Shown here: piece after piece, positions 51,078 to 58,305 of the stretch
How positions within the stretch are numbered: position 1 is the first letter of the stretch
Layout of the letters: each line of letters opens with the position of its first letter
DNA from: Halorussus salinus
GTDB taxonomy: Archaea > Halobacteriota > Halobacteria > Halobacteriales > Haladaptataceae
Reading direction: 5' to 3'
Assembly: GCF_004765815.2 (NCBI RefSeq)
Contig: NZ_SBIS02000007.1
Span: forward strand, 248,001-312,000
Length of the DNA stretch: 64,000 nt
Position numbers and translations under genes: made by a program
The notes under the pieces: generated by a model
Database searches by the model: none
The model's input: only the letters and a program-made list of their open reading frames with translations
What the model was told of the DNA's origin: nothing

Positions 51078-52553
51078 ATGACTGACACCGATAGCGCCGA
51101 CGACGTGCCGGACGACGAGATTTCGAGGCGAGTCGAGGAGGCCGTCGCCAGCGTCGAGGACCCCGACTTCGGCGCGAGCGTGCTAGACGCGGGACTCGTG
51201 ACCGACGTGGGCGTCGCAGACGGCGTGGCGACGATTACGGTGGACCTCGCGGGCGCTGACCCCGAGGCCGCCGAAGACGTGACCGAAGCGATGCGCCGCG
51301 AAGCCTTCGAGGTGCCGGGCGTCGAGACTGTCCGCGTCGAGGGGAAAACGCCCGACTCCGGCGGCGTGCGCGGTGGCGCAGGCGGCGGGGCGCGGTCCGG
51401 CGCAGCGAACTCCGGTTCGGCGGGGACGAGTGCGGCCGGGTCCCACGACCACGGCGAGTCCTGCGACCACGGCGGCGGTGTTGGTGGTGGCGGTGTCGGT
51501 AGTAGTGGTGTCGGTAGTGGTGGTGTCAGTAGTGGCGCTAGTGGCGGCGGCCTCGCGCTCCCGGAGGTCGAACACATCGTCGCGGTCGGGAGCGCCAAGG
51601 GCGGGGTCGGCAAGACCACCGTGGCGACCCTCCTCGCCCGCGCGCTGGCCGACGAGTACGACGTTGGCCTGTTCGACGCGGACATCCACGGGCCGAACGT
51701 GCCCGAGATGGTCGGCGTCGAGGGACCGGTCGAGGCCACCGACGACGGGCGGGCCGCCCCCGCCGAGGTGGACGGGATGCAGGTGATGAGCGTCGGTCTG
51801 ATCGCCGACGACGCGCCGCTGGCGTGGCGGGGCGCGATGGCCCACGACGCGCTGACCGAACTACTGGAGGACACCGCGTGGTCCGACCGCGACGTGCTGG
51901 TCGTGGACCTGCCGCCGGGGACCGGCGACGTGGTGCTGACGATGCTTCAGGAGGTGCCGGTCACGGGGTCGGTGTTGGTGACGACGCCGTTCCCGACCAG
52001 CCTCTCGGATACCGGTCGGAGCGCCGCACTGCTGGAGGAGAACGGTGTCCCGGTCGTCGGCGCGGCGGTGAACATGCACGGGTTCACCTGCGAGAACTGC
52101 GGCCACGACCACGACCTCTACGGCGGGAGCGAGACCGGTCCTGAGGAGGAACTGGGCGTGGAGGTGCTGGCGGAACTCCCCTTCGACCGCGGGTTACAGC
52201 GTCCGGACTCCGGGGGACCCGACGCCGCGACCCCCGGTCCCGTCGCGGACCTCGCGGAGTCGGTCGGCGAGTTCGTGGAGCGCGACGACGCCGGGCCGGT
52301 TTCGGTGCCCGACTCGGCGCTCGACGTGCGGGGGCTTCCCCCGCGCATCCGCCACGAGCAGGTCGGCGAGGAGTTCGCGGCGCTGGACCCCGGCGAGGAG
52401 TTCTACGTCGTGAACGACCACGACCCCTCGCCGCTGGCGCAGATGCTCGCTGGCGAACACACAGACGAGTCGCCCGAGGGGGCGTTCGACACCTGCGAGG
52501 TCCACCGCCGCGGCCCCGACGAGTGGGTGCTGGAACTCCGGCGGGCGGTCTGA
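51078..52553 (+). CDS. Mrp/ApbC-type Fe-S carrier ATPase fused to MIP18-like and DUF2249 domains
   Basis: 491 residues in three parts. Residues about 10-95 are a MIP18/DUF59 domain (VEDPDFGASVLDAGLVTDVG). After a Gly/His-rich linker (SHDHGESCDHGG), about 165-395 is the P-loop ATPase: GSAKGGVGKTTVATLLARAL, DADIHGPNVPEMVG, VDLPPGTGDVVLTML and the cluster-binding CENC. About 410-491 is a DUF2249 domain (LDVRGLPPRIRHEQVGEEFA, FYVVNDHDPSPLAQML). Such ATPases carry Fe-S clusters to target enzymes; here the target is probably NarG/NarH. The DUF2249 fusion links that domain family to Fe-S or metal handling. Confidence 0.88.
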   Translation: MTDTDSADDVPDDEISRRVEEAVASVEDPDFGASVLDAGLVTDVGVADGVATITVDLAGADPEAAEDVTEAMRREAFEVPGVETVRVEGKTPDSGGVRGGAGGGARSGAANSGSAGTSAAGSHDHGESCDHGGGVGGGGVGSSGVGSGGVSSGASGGGLALPEVEHIVAVGSAKGGVGKTTVATLLARALADEYDVGLFDADIHGPNVPEMVGVEGPVEATDDGRAAPAEVDGMQVMSVGLIADDAPLAWRGAMAHDALTELLEDTAWSDRDVLVVDLPPGTGDVVLTMLQEVPVTGSVLVTTPFPTSLSDTGRSAALLEENGVPVVGAAVNMHGFTCENCGHDHDLYGGSETGPEEELGVEVLAELPFDRGLQRPDSGGPDAATPGPVADLAESVGEFVERDDAGPVSVPDSALDVRGLPPRIRHEQVGEEFAALDPGEEFYVVNDHDPSPLAQMLAGEHTDESPEGAFDTCEVHRRGPDEWVLELRRAV

Positions 52554-52653
52554 GGCGACTCGTTCCGACCCGTGTCGCGGTCGCGGCGCTACGTTTCGAG
52601 AGTGAGCGAGACCGACGGAAAATCGAAGGAGCTACGAAAACACGACTACGGCG

Positions 52654-53208
52654 TCACGACGTGGCCGACGTGCTACTGCCCGTACTGGGTTTCAGCCAGT
52701 AGTAGAGTCCGACGTTCAGGAGGATGCCCGTGACGAACAGGCCCCAGTTGAACCACGGGTTGTTGTACCAAACGATATCGATGCCGAACGACTGCCGGTA
52801 GAGCGGCCAGAGCGGTTCGACCGCTTCCGCGATGTCCGGGGCCGAGAGCATGTCGGCGAAGACGTGCGCGAGGCCAGCGACCCACACCATCACGAAGCCG
52901 AGCGAGTAGGCGCTCCGCTCCGCGGCCTCGGAGAACCACTCGGAGTCGTCGAGTCCCTTCTTCAGGACCCACCCGACCAGCGGGCCGATGACGGCCGCGA
53001 GGAGGGTGACGGCCAAGACGGTGTGGAAGATGCCGTGGTGCTTGATAGTCGGGAACCAGTTCGAGAGGACGAGGTCCACGTCCGGTAACATCCCGAACCA
53101 GAACCCGGCCGCGACGAACGTCGCGGCGGTCTTGCGCTGGTCGATGACGAACCACGCCGGGGCGAGCCATACGAGCGCCATACCGAGGTGTCCGACTACG
53201 TCTACCAT
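52654..53208 (-). CDS. Membrane-bound metal-dependent hydrolase-like protein (DUF457/YdjM-like)
   Basis: 184 residues with four or five membrane helices. HLGMALVWLAPAWFVI, GMLPDVDLVLS, KHHGIFHTVLAVTLLA and GLAHVFADMLSAP supply the His and Asp residues of the PF04307 family. The enzymatic role in this family is not established. The DNA between this gene and the nar operon end holds nothing obvious. Confidence 0.82.
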   Translation of the reverse strand: MVDVVGHLGMALVWLAPAWFVIDQRKTAATFVAAGFWFGMLPDVDLVLSNWFPTIKHHGIFHTVLAVTLLAAVIGPLVGWVLKKGLDDSEWFSEAAERSAYSLGFVMVWVAGLAHVFADMLSAPDIAEAVEPLWPLYRQSFGIDIVWYNNPWFNWGLFVTGILLNVGLYYWLKPSTGSSTSATS

Positions 53209-53424
53209 ACCGGATTTTCAATACGTACGCCAAAACCCTTGTTGGCAGATTCGGCCGTAGCGACCGCCGCTCGGCGAATGGGCCGTCAGTTCGGGCGAGC
53301 GAGGCTGTCGGCGTCGAACTCGAAGCGCGACCGCGACGGGACCGGTCCCGCGAACGACGGAACGAGAAACTGCCCCGAGAAACCAGTTCCGCGAACGACG
53401 GACCCGAACTCCAAAAAAACCGCC

Positions 53425-54039
53425 TCAGAACGGGAGCGACGAATCGTCGGCGTCGTCGGCAAGTTCGCGGTTGCCCTCCGCCGTCTGTATGTTGGTCCGA
53501 GCGTCCGGGACCTCCCCGTCGGCGTCGAGTCGCGCTTCGAGGTCCCGCAGTTTCTCGTTGATTGCGGTACTCTCGTGGTGCATCGGCGCGAGGGCGACCG
53601 AGACGCGGTCGAAGTCGTGGCGGTCGCTCAGGCCGTTCCACGCGCGGAACGCCCCGACGGTCAGACTCTCGCTCTGGGGACAGAACTCCGTGGTCGGCGT
53701 GAACTCCGCGAGGAGAACGTCGGCGTCGCCCGCGCCCTCCTCACCGGCCGCCGTGTCGGCGGCCGCGACGCGGGCGTACCGCCAGCCAGCGTCCGGGTGG
53801 CGCGAGTCGAGGTTGAGTCGCGCGAGGTTGTAGCCGAAGGTGGCGTCGTAGACCCCGCGCTCCTCGAAGATGTCGCGCGTGAGTCGGTGGAACGCGCAGT
53901 GTTCGTCGCCGGTCAGCACGTCTGCCCCCTGAAGGGCCGGACCGGGAACCGGCAGGTGGTCCGGGCAAAACTCGTCGTACTCGTCGAAGGTCTCGTCGTC
54001 GGCGTCGTCGCTGGCGAAGGGTCGCGGGATACTGGGCAT
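53425..54039 (-). CDS. MIP18/CIA2-like Fe-S cluster assembly protein
   Basis: 204 residues. The central part LLAEFTPTTEFCPQSESLTV, followed by VALAPMHHESTAINEKLRDLEARL, follows the pattern of eukaryotic MIP18/CIA2 (FTPT...C...; HASE..VNK.L.DKERV), including the reactive Cys. An N-terminal extension adds CPDH and CAFH, possibly further metal ligands. It would help load Fe-S clusters into enzymes such as NarGH. Start ATG 54039 places the palindrome exactly 38 nt upstream. Confidence 0.65.
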   Translation of the reverse strand: MPSIPRPFASDDADDETFDEYDEFCPDHLPVPGPALQGADVLTGDEHCAFHRLTRDIFEERGVYDATFGYNLARLNLDSRHPDAGWRYARVAAADTAAGEEGAGDADVLLAEFTPTTEFCPQSESLTVGAFRAWNGLSDRHDFDRVSVALAPMHHESTAINEKLRDLEARLDADGEVPDARTNIQTAEGNRELADDADDSSLPF

Positions 54040-54077
54040 GTCAGAAGGTACGGCCGAACGACCGGTAGCCGTGGCCC

Positions 54078-54134
54078 CGAACACGTTCGCCGGGCGTTTT
54101 CACCGACTGGGAATCAGGGCCACCCCCATTTATG
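54078..54134. promoter_or_regulatory. Shared divergent control region: MIP18-like gene and halocyanin
   Basis: CGAACACGTTCG (54078-54089) is 38 nt from the minus-strand start at 54039. On the plus side, after 7 nt, comes TTTTCA-CCGAC-TGGGAA (54097-54113, then TC), then ATTTATG as TATA (about 54128-54134) before halocyanin. Confidence 0.75.
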
Positions 54135-54158
54135 TAGCCCCCGAAGCTGGAAGTGAAG

Positions 54159-54692
54159 ATGACCCGAGATACTCTCGACCGACGAACGATGTTGAAGACG
54201 ATGGCCGCCGGTGCGGCGACGGCGACGATTGCGGGCTGTTCGAGCGGTGGCGGCGGTTCGGGCGGCGACGGGGACGGTAGCGGCGACTCCGGCGGCGGCG
54301 ATTCCGGCGGGAGCGGCGACTCCGGCGGAAGTTCGGGAAGCAACTCCGTGAGCTTCGACGGCTGGTTCGACGGCGTGTCGAACTACGACAGCGTGGTCGA
54401 TAAGACCGGCAGCGACGAGGTGACGGTGAAAGTCGGCGCGAAGGGCAACGGCGGCAACTTCGCGTTCGGCCCGGCCGCGGTCAAAGTCTCGACGGGAACG
54501 AAAGTCGTCTGGGAGTGGACCGGCAAGGGCGCGCTCCACAACGTCGTCGCCGACGACGGCTCCTTCGAGAGCGAGCAGACCCAAGAGAAGGGCTTCACCT
54601 TCTCTCAGACGTTCGACAGCGCCGGGAAGCACAAGTACTACTGCACGCCCCACAAGGCGATGGGCATGAAGGGCGCAATCGTCGTGGAGTAA
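54159..54692 (+). CDS. Halocyanin (blue copper protein)
   Basis: 177 residues: Tat signal RRTMLKTMAAGAATATIAGC with lipobox, a Gly/Ser/Asp-rich linker (about 28-62) and a plastocyanin-like domain. Type-1 copper ligands are His in KGALHNVVAD and Cys, His, Met in YYCTPHKAMGM. It is a membrane-tethered electron carrier, the likely donor for NirK and possibly for the NarH gamma subunit. In-frame GTG at 54153 is an alternative start. First gene of a three-gene operon. Confidence 0.93.
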   Translation: MTRDTLDRRTMLKTMAAGAATATIAGCSSGGGGSGGDGDGSGDSGGGDSGGSGDSGGSSGSNSVSFDGWFDGVSNYDSVVDKTGSDEVTVKVGAKGNGGNFAFGPAAVKVSTGTKVVWEWTGKGALHNVVADDGSFESEQTQEKGFTFSQTFDSAGKHKYYCTPHKAMGMKGAIVVE

Positions 54693-54700
54693 GTGGTTCC

Positions 54701-56008
54701 ATGCCGAGCCCATCGAATCGTTCGGGCGGGCCTCCTCCCTCCGTCGCCGCCGACAGCGCAGGGTCCGCCGACCGCTCCGGCGAGTCAGATGGCGGGGGCA
54801 AACCCGACCACGTCGGCGGGTCAGACAGCGCGAGCAAACCCGACCACGTGGGCGACTCCGACGGCGGGGGCGGACCGCCGCGGCGGGTGGACACCGACGA
54901 GCGGCCGTTCGTCCTCATCTGGGAGCTGACCCAAGCCTGCGACCTGACCTGCGAACACTGCCGGGCCGACGCTCAACCCGACCGCCACCCCGACGAACTC
55001 ACGACCGAGGAGGCCCGGCGGCTCCTCGACCGGACCGCCGAGTTCGGCGAGGACCAACTGGTCGTGTTCTCGGGCGGGGACCCCCTGAAGCGCGACGACG
55101 CGGTGGACCTCGTGGAGTACGGGACCGACATCGGCCTGAACGTGACGATGACGCCGAGCGGGACCTCCTCGCTGACTCCCGCGGCCGTCTCGGACCTCGC
55201 GGACGCGGGCCTTCGCCGGATGGCCCTGAGCGTGGACGGCGCGAGCGCGAAGCGCCACGACGCCTTCCGGGGCGAGGAGGGCAGTTTCGAGGAGACGATG
55301 GCCGCCGCGCAGGCGGCCGCCAACGAGGGGATTCCGCTCCAGATAAACACCACGGTCTGTCGCCAGACCGTCGCCGACCTGCCCGACATCGCCGACCTCG
55401 TGGCCGACCTCGGGGCGGTCCTCTGGAGCGTGTTCTTCCTCGTGCCGGTGGGCCGGGGCGCGGCGCTCGACTCGCTCTCGCCGGAGCGCGCCGAGTCCGT
55501 GATGGAGTGGCTGGTAGACCAGCGCGAGGAGTGGCCCTTCGGCCTGAAGACGACCGAGGCACCCCACTACCGACGGGTCGCGGTCCAGCAGACCGAGGCG
55601 ACCCCCGACCGCCAGATGGGCATCACCGCTGGCGACGGCTTCGCGTTCGTGAGCCACGTCGGCGAGATGTACCCCTCCGGGTTCCTCCCCGAATCGGCGG
55701 GCAACGTCCGCGACCGGAGCGTCACCGACATCTACCGGAACGCCGACCTCTTCGAGGACCTGCGCGACGGGGACGCCCTGAAGGGCAAGTGCGGGGCCTG
55801 TCCCTACCGGAACGTCTGTGGCGGCAGTCGCTCGCGGGCCTACGCGACGACCGGCGACCCCCTCGAAAGCGACCCGCTCTGTTCGTTCGTCCCGGAGGGC
55901 TACGACGGCCCGCTCCCGTGGGACGACGACCCGCGGGCGGACGCGCCGGACGCCGACTCGCAGGCCGACGCCCGCCCGAACACCGACCACGCGATGAACT
56001 CCACGTAA
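54701..56008 (+). CDS. Radical SAM/SPASM protein, AhbD/NirJ-like
   Basis: 435 residues. A disordered N-terminal ~65 residues with repeated KPDHVG units precede WELTQACDLTCEHCRADAQP, the radical SAM CxxxCxxC. VVFSGGDPLKRDD and MALSVDGASAKRHDAFRG follow. The C-terminal SPASM-type site has KGKCGACPYRNVCGG. AhbD and NirJ act in heme and heme-d1 synthesis by removing propionate carboxyls. With a HemG-like gene nearby, heme synthesis is the best guess; peptide modification is an alternative. Confidence 0.82.
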   Translation: MPSPSNRSGGPPPSVAADSAGSADRSGESDGGGKPDHVGGSDSASKPDHVGDSDGGGGPPRRVDTDERPFVLIWELTQACDLTCEHCRADAQPDRHPDELTTEEARRLLDRTAEFGEDQLVVFSGGDPLKRDDAVDLVEYGTDIGLNVTMTPSGTSSLTPAAVSDLADAGLRRMALSVDGASAKRHDAFRGEEGSFEETMAAAQAAANEGIPLQINTTVCRQTVADLPDIADLVADLGAVLWSVFFLVPVGRGAALDSLSPERAESVMEWLVDQREEWPFGLKTTEAPHYRRVAVQQTEATPDRQMGITAGDGFAFVSHVGEMYPSGFLPESAGNVRDRSVTDIYRNADLFEDLRDGDALKGKCGACPYRNVCGGSRSRAYATTGDPLESDPLCSFVPEGYDGPLPWDDDPRADAPDADSQADARPNTDHAMNST

Positions 56009-56012
56009 CGCC

Positions 56013-56555
56013 ATGCGACCGCCGACCGCCGAACCGACCGACGAGACCGAAGGCTCGACCGACTCGACCGGAACGGACGAGCGGACGCCCACGGACAGCG
56101 AGCGCCCCCGAGTTGCCGACCGAGAGTTCCCCCGAATCGAAATCGTGGGCCGCGAGACGGTCGTCGTCTCGCCCGCCGAAGGCGTCCCGACCGCGGCGCG
56201 CCGGACCGACGAGTTCCCCCGCGCGACCCGGACCTGCACGGTCGAGTGTGCGTCGGGCGTCCGCGCGACCGACGAGTGGGCGGGCGTCCCCGTGGCCGCG
56301 CTCGCGGACGCCGCCGACTTCCCCGGAGCGACCACACACCTCCGCGTCGAGTCCGCGGACTTCGCGGCCGACGTGCCGATTCGGGCGGCGCTGGACGGGA
56401 TTCTCGCTTTCGAGCGCCGAGGAGACCGCGACGACGGCGAAACCGGGCTTCCCCGACTCGTCGCCGAGGGCGTGCCCGGCGAGCGACTGGTCAAGCGCGT
56501 CGAGCGAATCGCGGCGGTCGCGCTCGACGCCGGAACGGAGCCGAAAATAGGCTAA
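56013..56555 (+). CDS. Truncated sulfite-oxidase-fold molybdopterin-like protein
   Basis: 180 residues. After an acidic ~40-residue start, TCTVECASGVRATDEWAGVP and THLRVESADFAADVPIRAA resemble the C-terminal half of SUOX/YedY-type domains, in which the Cys of the T-x-x-C-A motif binds molybdenum. The N-terminal half that binds the pterin is missing, so catalysis is doubtful; a scaffold or cofactor-handling role is possible. It follows the radical SAM gene after 4 nt. Confidence 0.6.
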   Translation: MRPPTAEPTDETEGSTDSTGTDERTPTDSERPRVADREFPRIEIVGRETVVVSPAEGVPTAARRTDEFPRATRTCTVECASGVRATDEWAGVPVAALADAADFPGATTHLRVESADFAADVPIRAALDGILAFERRGDRDDGETGLPRLVAEGVPGERLVKRVERIAAVALDAGTEPKIG

Positions 56556-56573
56556 CCGACCGCGACTCGTTCG

Positions 56574-57017
56574 CTACGGACTGACGGCTCTCTTCTCCTC
56601 GCGCTCGTCCAGAATCCGTTCGGCGATGGCGCTCGACGAGTAGAGTTGTTCGCCCTCGCCCTCAGCCAGCGACGCGCGCCGGACCTCGCACTCGACGCCC
56701 CAGTCGGTGAGCATCGCGGCGACTTCCTCCTCGTCGTGGTGCTGGTCGCCGCCCAGCACCAGCACGTCCGGGTCGATGCGGCGGATGGGTGCCGAGATGT
56801 CGTCGGGGTCGCCCGGATGGGCCGCCGTCACCGGGTCGAGGGCTTCGACCATCCGGACGCGCTGGTCGTCGGGCAGAACCGGGTCCTTGTGGCTCACGCG
56901 CTCGCCGTCGGCCACGACGACGTGGAGTTCCTCGCCCCACTCCGCGGCCTCCCGCAGGTAGTGGACGTGGCCCGGATGGAGGAGGTCGAAGGTCCCGAGC
57001 GCGACGGCGCGGGTCAT
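56574..57017 (-). CDS. ribL: FAD synthase (archaeal RibL)
   Basis: 147 residues of the cytidylyltransferase fold: VALGTFDLLHPGHVHYLREA at the start (with the HxGH site) and SSSAIAERILDE near the end (S-S-x-I). Converts FMN and ATP to FAD. Length and motif match archaeal RibL. Its ATG overlaps the mobA stop (ATGA), so expression is coupled to molybdenum cofactor synthesis. Confidence 0.88.
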   Translation of the reverse strand: MTRAVALGTFDLLHPGHVHYLREAAEWGEELHVVVADGERVSHKDPVLPDDQRVRMVEALDPVTAAHPGDPDDISAPIRRIDPDVLVLGGDQHHDEEEVAAMLTDWGVECEVRRASLAEGEGEQLYSSSAIAERILDEREEKRAVSP

Positions 57018-57751
57018 CGCGGGCGCGTCACCTCCCGGCCCCCGACTCGACTCCCGTCGCCACCGTCCCGAAGCAGTCGGGCCGCCCGCCCGTGGTCGGC
57101 GGGCGTGTCCACGTCGAACAGGCTTCGCTCGGCGTCTCCGGCGACCTCCGCGGCCGGGACCGCCCGCGCGTCGAGGCGGTCGAACAGCGCCGCGAGCCGG
57201 GCCACGTCGGCGTCGAGGAGGGCGTCGCAGGCCTCCTCGGTCGGCGCGGTCCGGTAGGCCGCCTGCGTCGGAACGGGGCGCTGGTCGGCCAGCACCGCGG
57301 CGGCGTCCCTCTCGCCGCGGACCACTCGCTCGGCGAGGTCCGCGAGCAGTCGAGGGTCCAGAAAGGGCGCGTCGCAGGCCGCGAGGAGGCAGGTCTCGGA
57401 CTCGACCGCGCCGAGCGCGGCCCGGAACCCGTAGAGCGGTCCCCGGTCGGCCACCGGGTCGGCGACGAACTCGACGGGGACCGAAGTCGCGTCGAACCGT
57501 TCCGCCGAGTCGTCCGCGGCCGAGTCGTCTGCCGCCAACGCATCGGCGAACGCCGCGCGCTGGTCGGCCCGGCAGTTGACCACCACGCGGTCGGCGACCT
57601 CGCCGAGACGGCCGACGACGCGGGCGAGGAGTGCCCGCCCGCCGAGGCGGGCCAGCGCCTTGTCGCGGTCGCCGAACCGGCGGGAGTAGCCGCCCGCGAG
57701 GACGACGCCCGTCGGGTCGTCGGTCTCGAAGTCCGGCAGTAGCTCGCTCAC
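57014..57751 (-). CDS. mobA: Molybdenum cofactor guanylyltransferase
   Basis: 245 residues. GVVLAGGYSRRFGDRDKALA is the nucleotide-binding loop, and LLAACDAPFLDPRLL and FDVDTPADHGRA are the family's metal and product sites. It adds GMP to molybdopterin to form the bis-MGD cofactor that NarG needs. The GTG start at 57751 is supported by the palindrome 38 nt upstream; the open frame beyond it is not protein-like. Confidence 0.92.
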   Translation of the reverse strand: MSELLPDFETDDPTGVVLAGGYSRRFGDRDKALARLGGRALLARVVGRLGEVADRVVVNCRADQRAAFADALAADDSAADDSAERFDATSVPVEFVADPVADRGPLYGFRAALGAVESETCLLAACDAPFLDPRLLADLAERVVRGERDAAAVLADQRPVPTQAAYRTAPTEEACDALLDADVARLAALFDRLDARAVPAAEVAGDAERSLFDVDTPADHGRAARLLRDGGDGSRVGGREVTRPR

Positions 57752-57789
57752 GTCCGGCGATTCTCGCCCCTCGTCGGTAGACGTTGGGC

Positions 57790-57801
57790 CGAACACGTTC
57801 G
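57790..57801. promoter_or_regulatory. CGAA-N4-TTCG palindrome shared by mobA and the GluTR-like gene
   Basis: CGAACACGTTCG with exactly 38 nt to the GTG at 57751 on one side and 38 nt to the GTG at 57840 on the other: a symmetric divergent control site. Confidence 0.8.
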
Positions 57802-57839
57802 GCACAGTCGATTCGGGGCGCGCGGTGCAACCTCGGTAC

Positions 57840-58226
57840 GTGACCGAACTGGTGAGACGCGACGCGGAGTCGGCGACGACCGCGGACGCGGGACCGGACC
57901 CCGACGCCGAACGAGTCGGCGACCCGCCGGACCGCACCAAGTCCGATGGGCCGGACCGCACCGAGTCCGATACGCTCGACCGCCCCGAGTCGGTCGCTTC
58001 GAGGGCCGCCGAGCGAGTCCGCGCTCGCGGGCGGCGCGTCCGACGCCGGGAACTCGACACCGCGCTCGCGCGACTCCGCGAGGAGGGCGACCTCTCGCCC
58101 GACGAGCGACGAGTGGTGGAACTCCTCGCGGCGCGACTCGCCGACGCGCTGGTCGAGGAGTGGGCCGGAAAACTGGCCGACGGCGAGGTCGAACCCGAGA
58201 CCGCGCTGGCGTTGCTCACCGAGTAG
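57840..58226 (+). CDS. Stand-alone glutamyl-tRNA reductase dimerisation-domain-like protein
   Basis: 128 residues. Acidic, disordered first half; the second half RRRELDTALARLREEGDLSP, then DERRVVELLAARLADALVEE, matches the C-terminal dimerisation helix bundle of HemA (GluTR). There is no catalytic or NADPH domain. It could modulate GluTR or heme synthesis. GTG 57840 is preferred over GTG 57825 because of the 38-nt palindrome spacing. Located 79 nt before the HemG-like gene. Confidence 0.65.
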   Translation: MTELVRRDAESATTADAGPDPDAERVGDPPDRTKSDGPDRTESDTLDRPESVASRAAERVRARGRRVRRRELDTALARLREEGDLSPDERRVVELLAARLADALVEEWAGKLADGEVEPETALALLTE

Positions 58227-58255
58227 CCCGGCGCAGTTCTCCCCACGAACAGGAC

Positions 58256-58267
58256 CGAACATCTTCG
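58256..58267. promoter_or_regulatory. CGAA-N4-TTCG palindrome before the HemG-like gene
   Basis: CGAACATCTTCG, exactly 38 nt to the ATG at 58306. The gene therefore has its own control site although the GluTR-like gene lies just upstream. Confidence 0.75.
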
Positions 58268-58305
58268 GGGAGAGGCCCAACGCGGTGGCGTCCCGAGTGT
58301 CGAGT

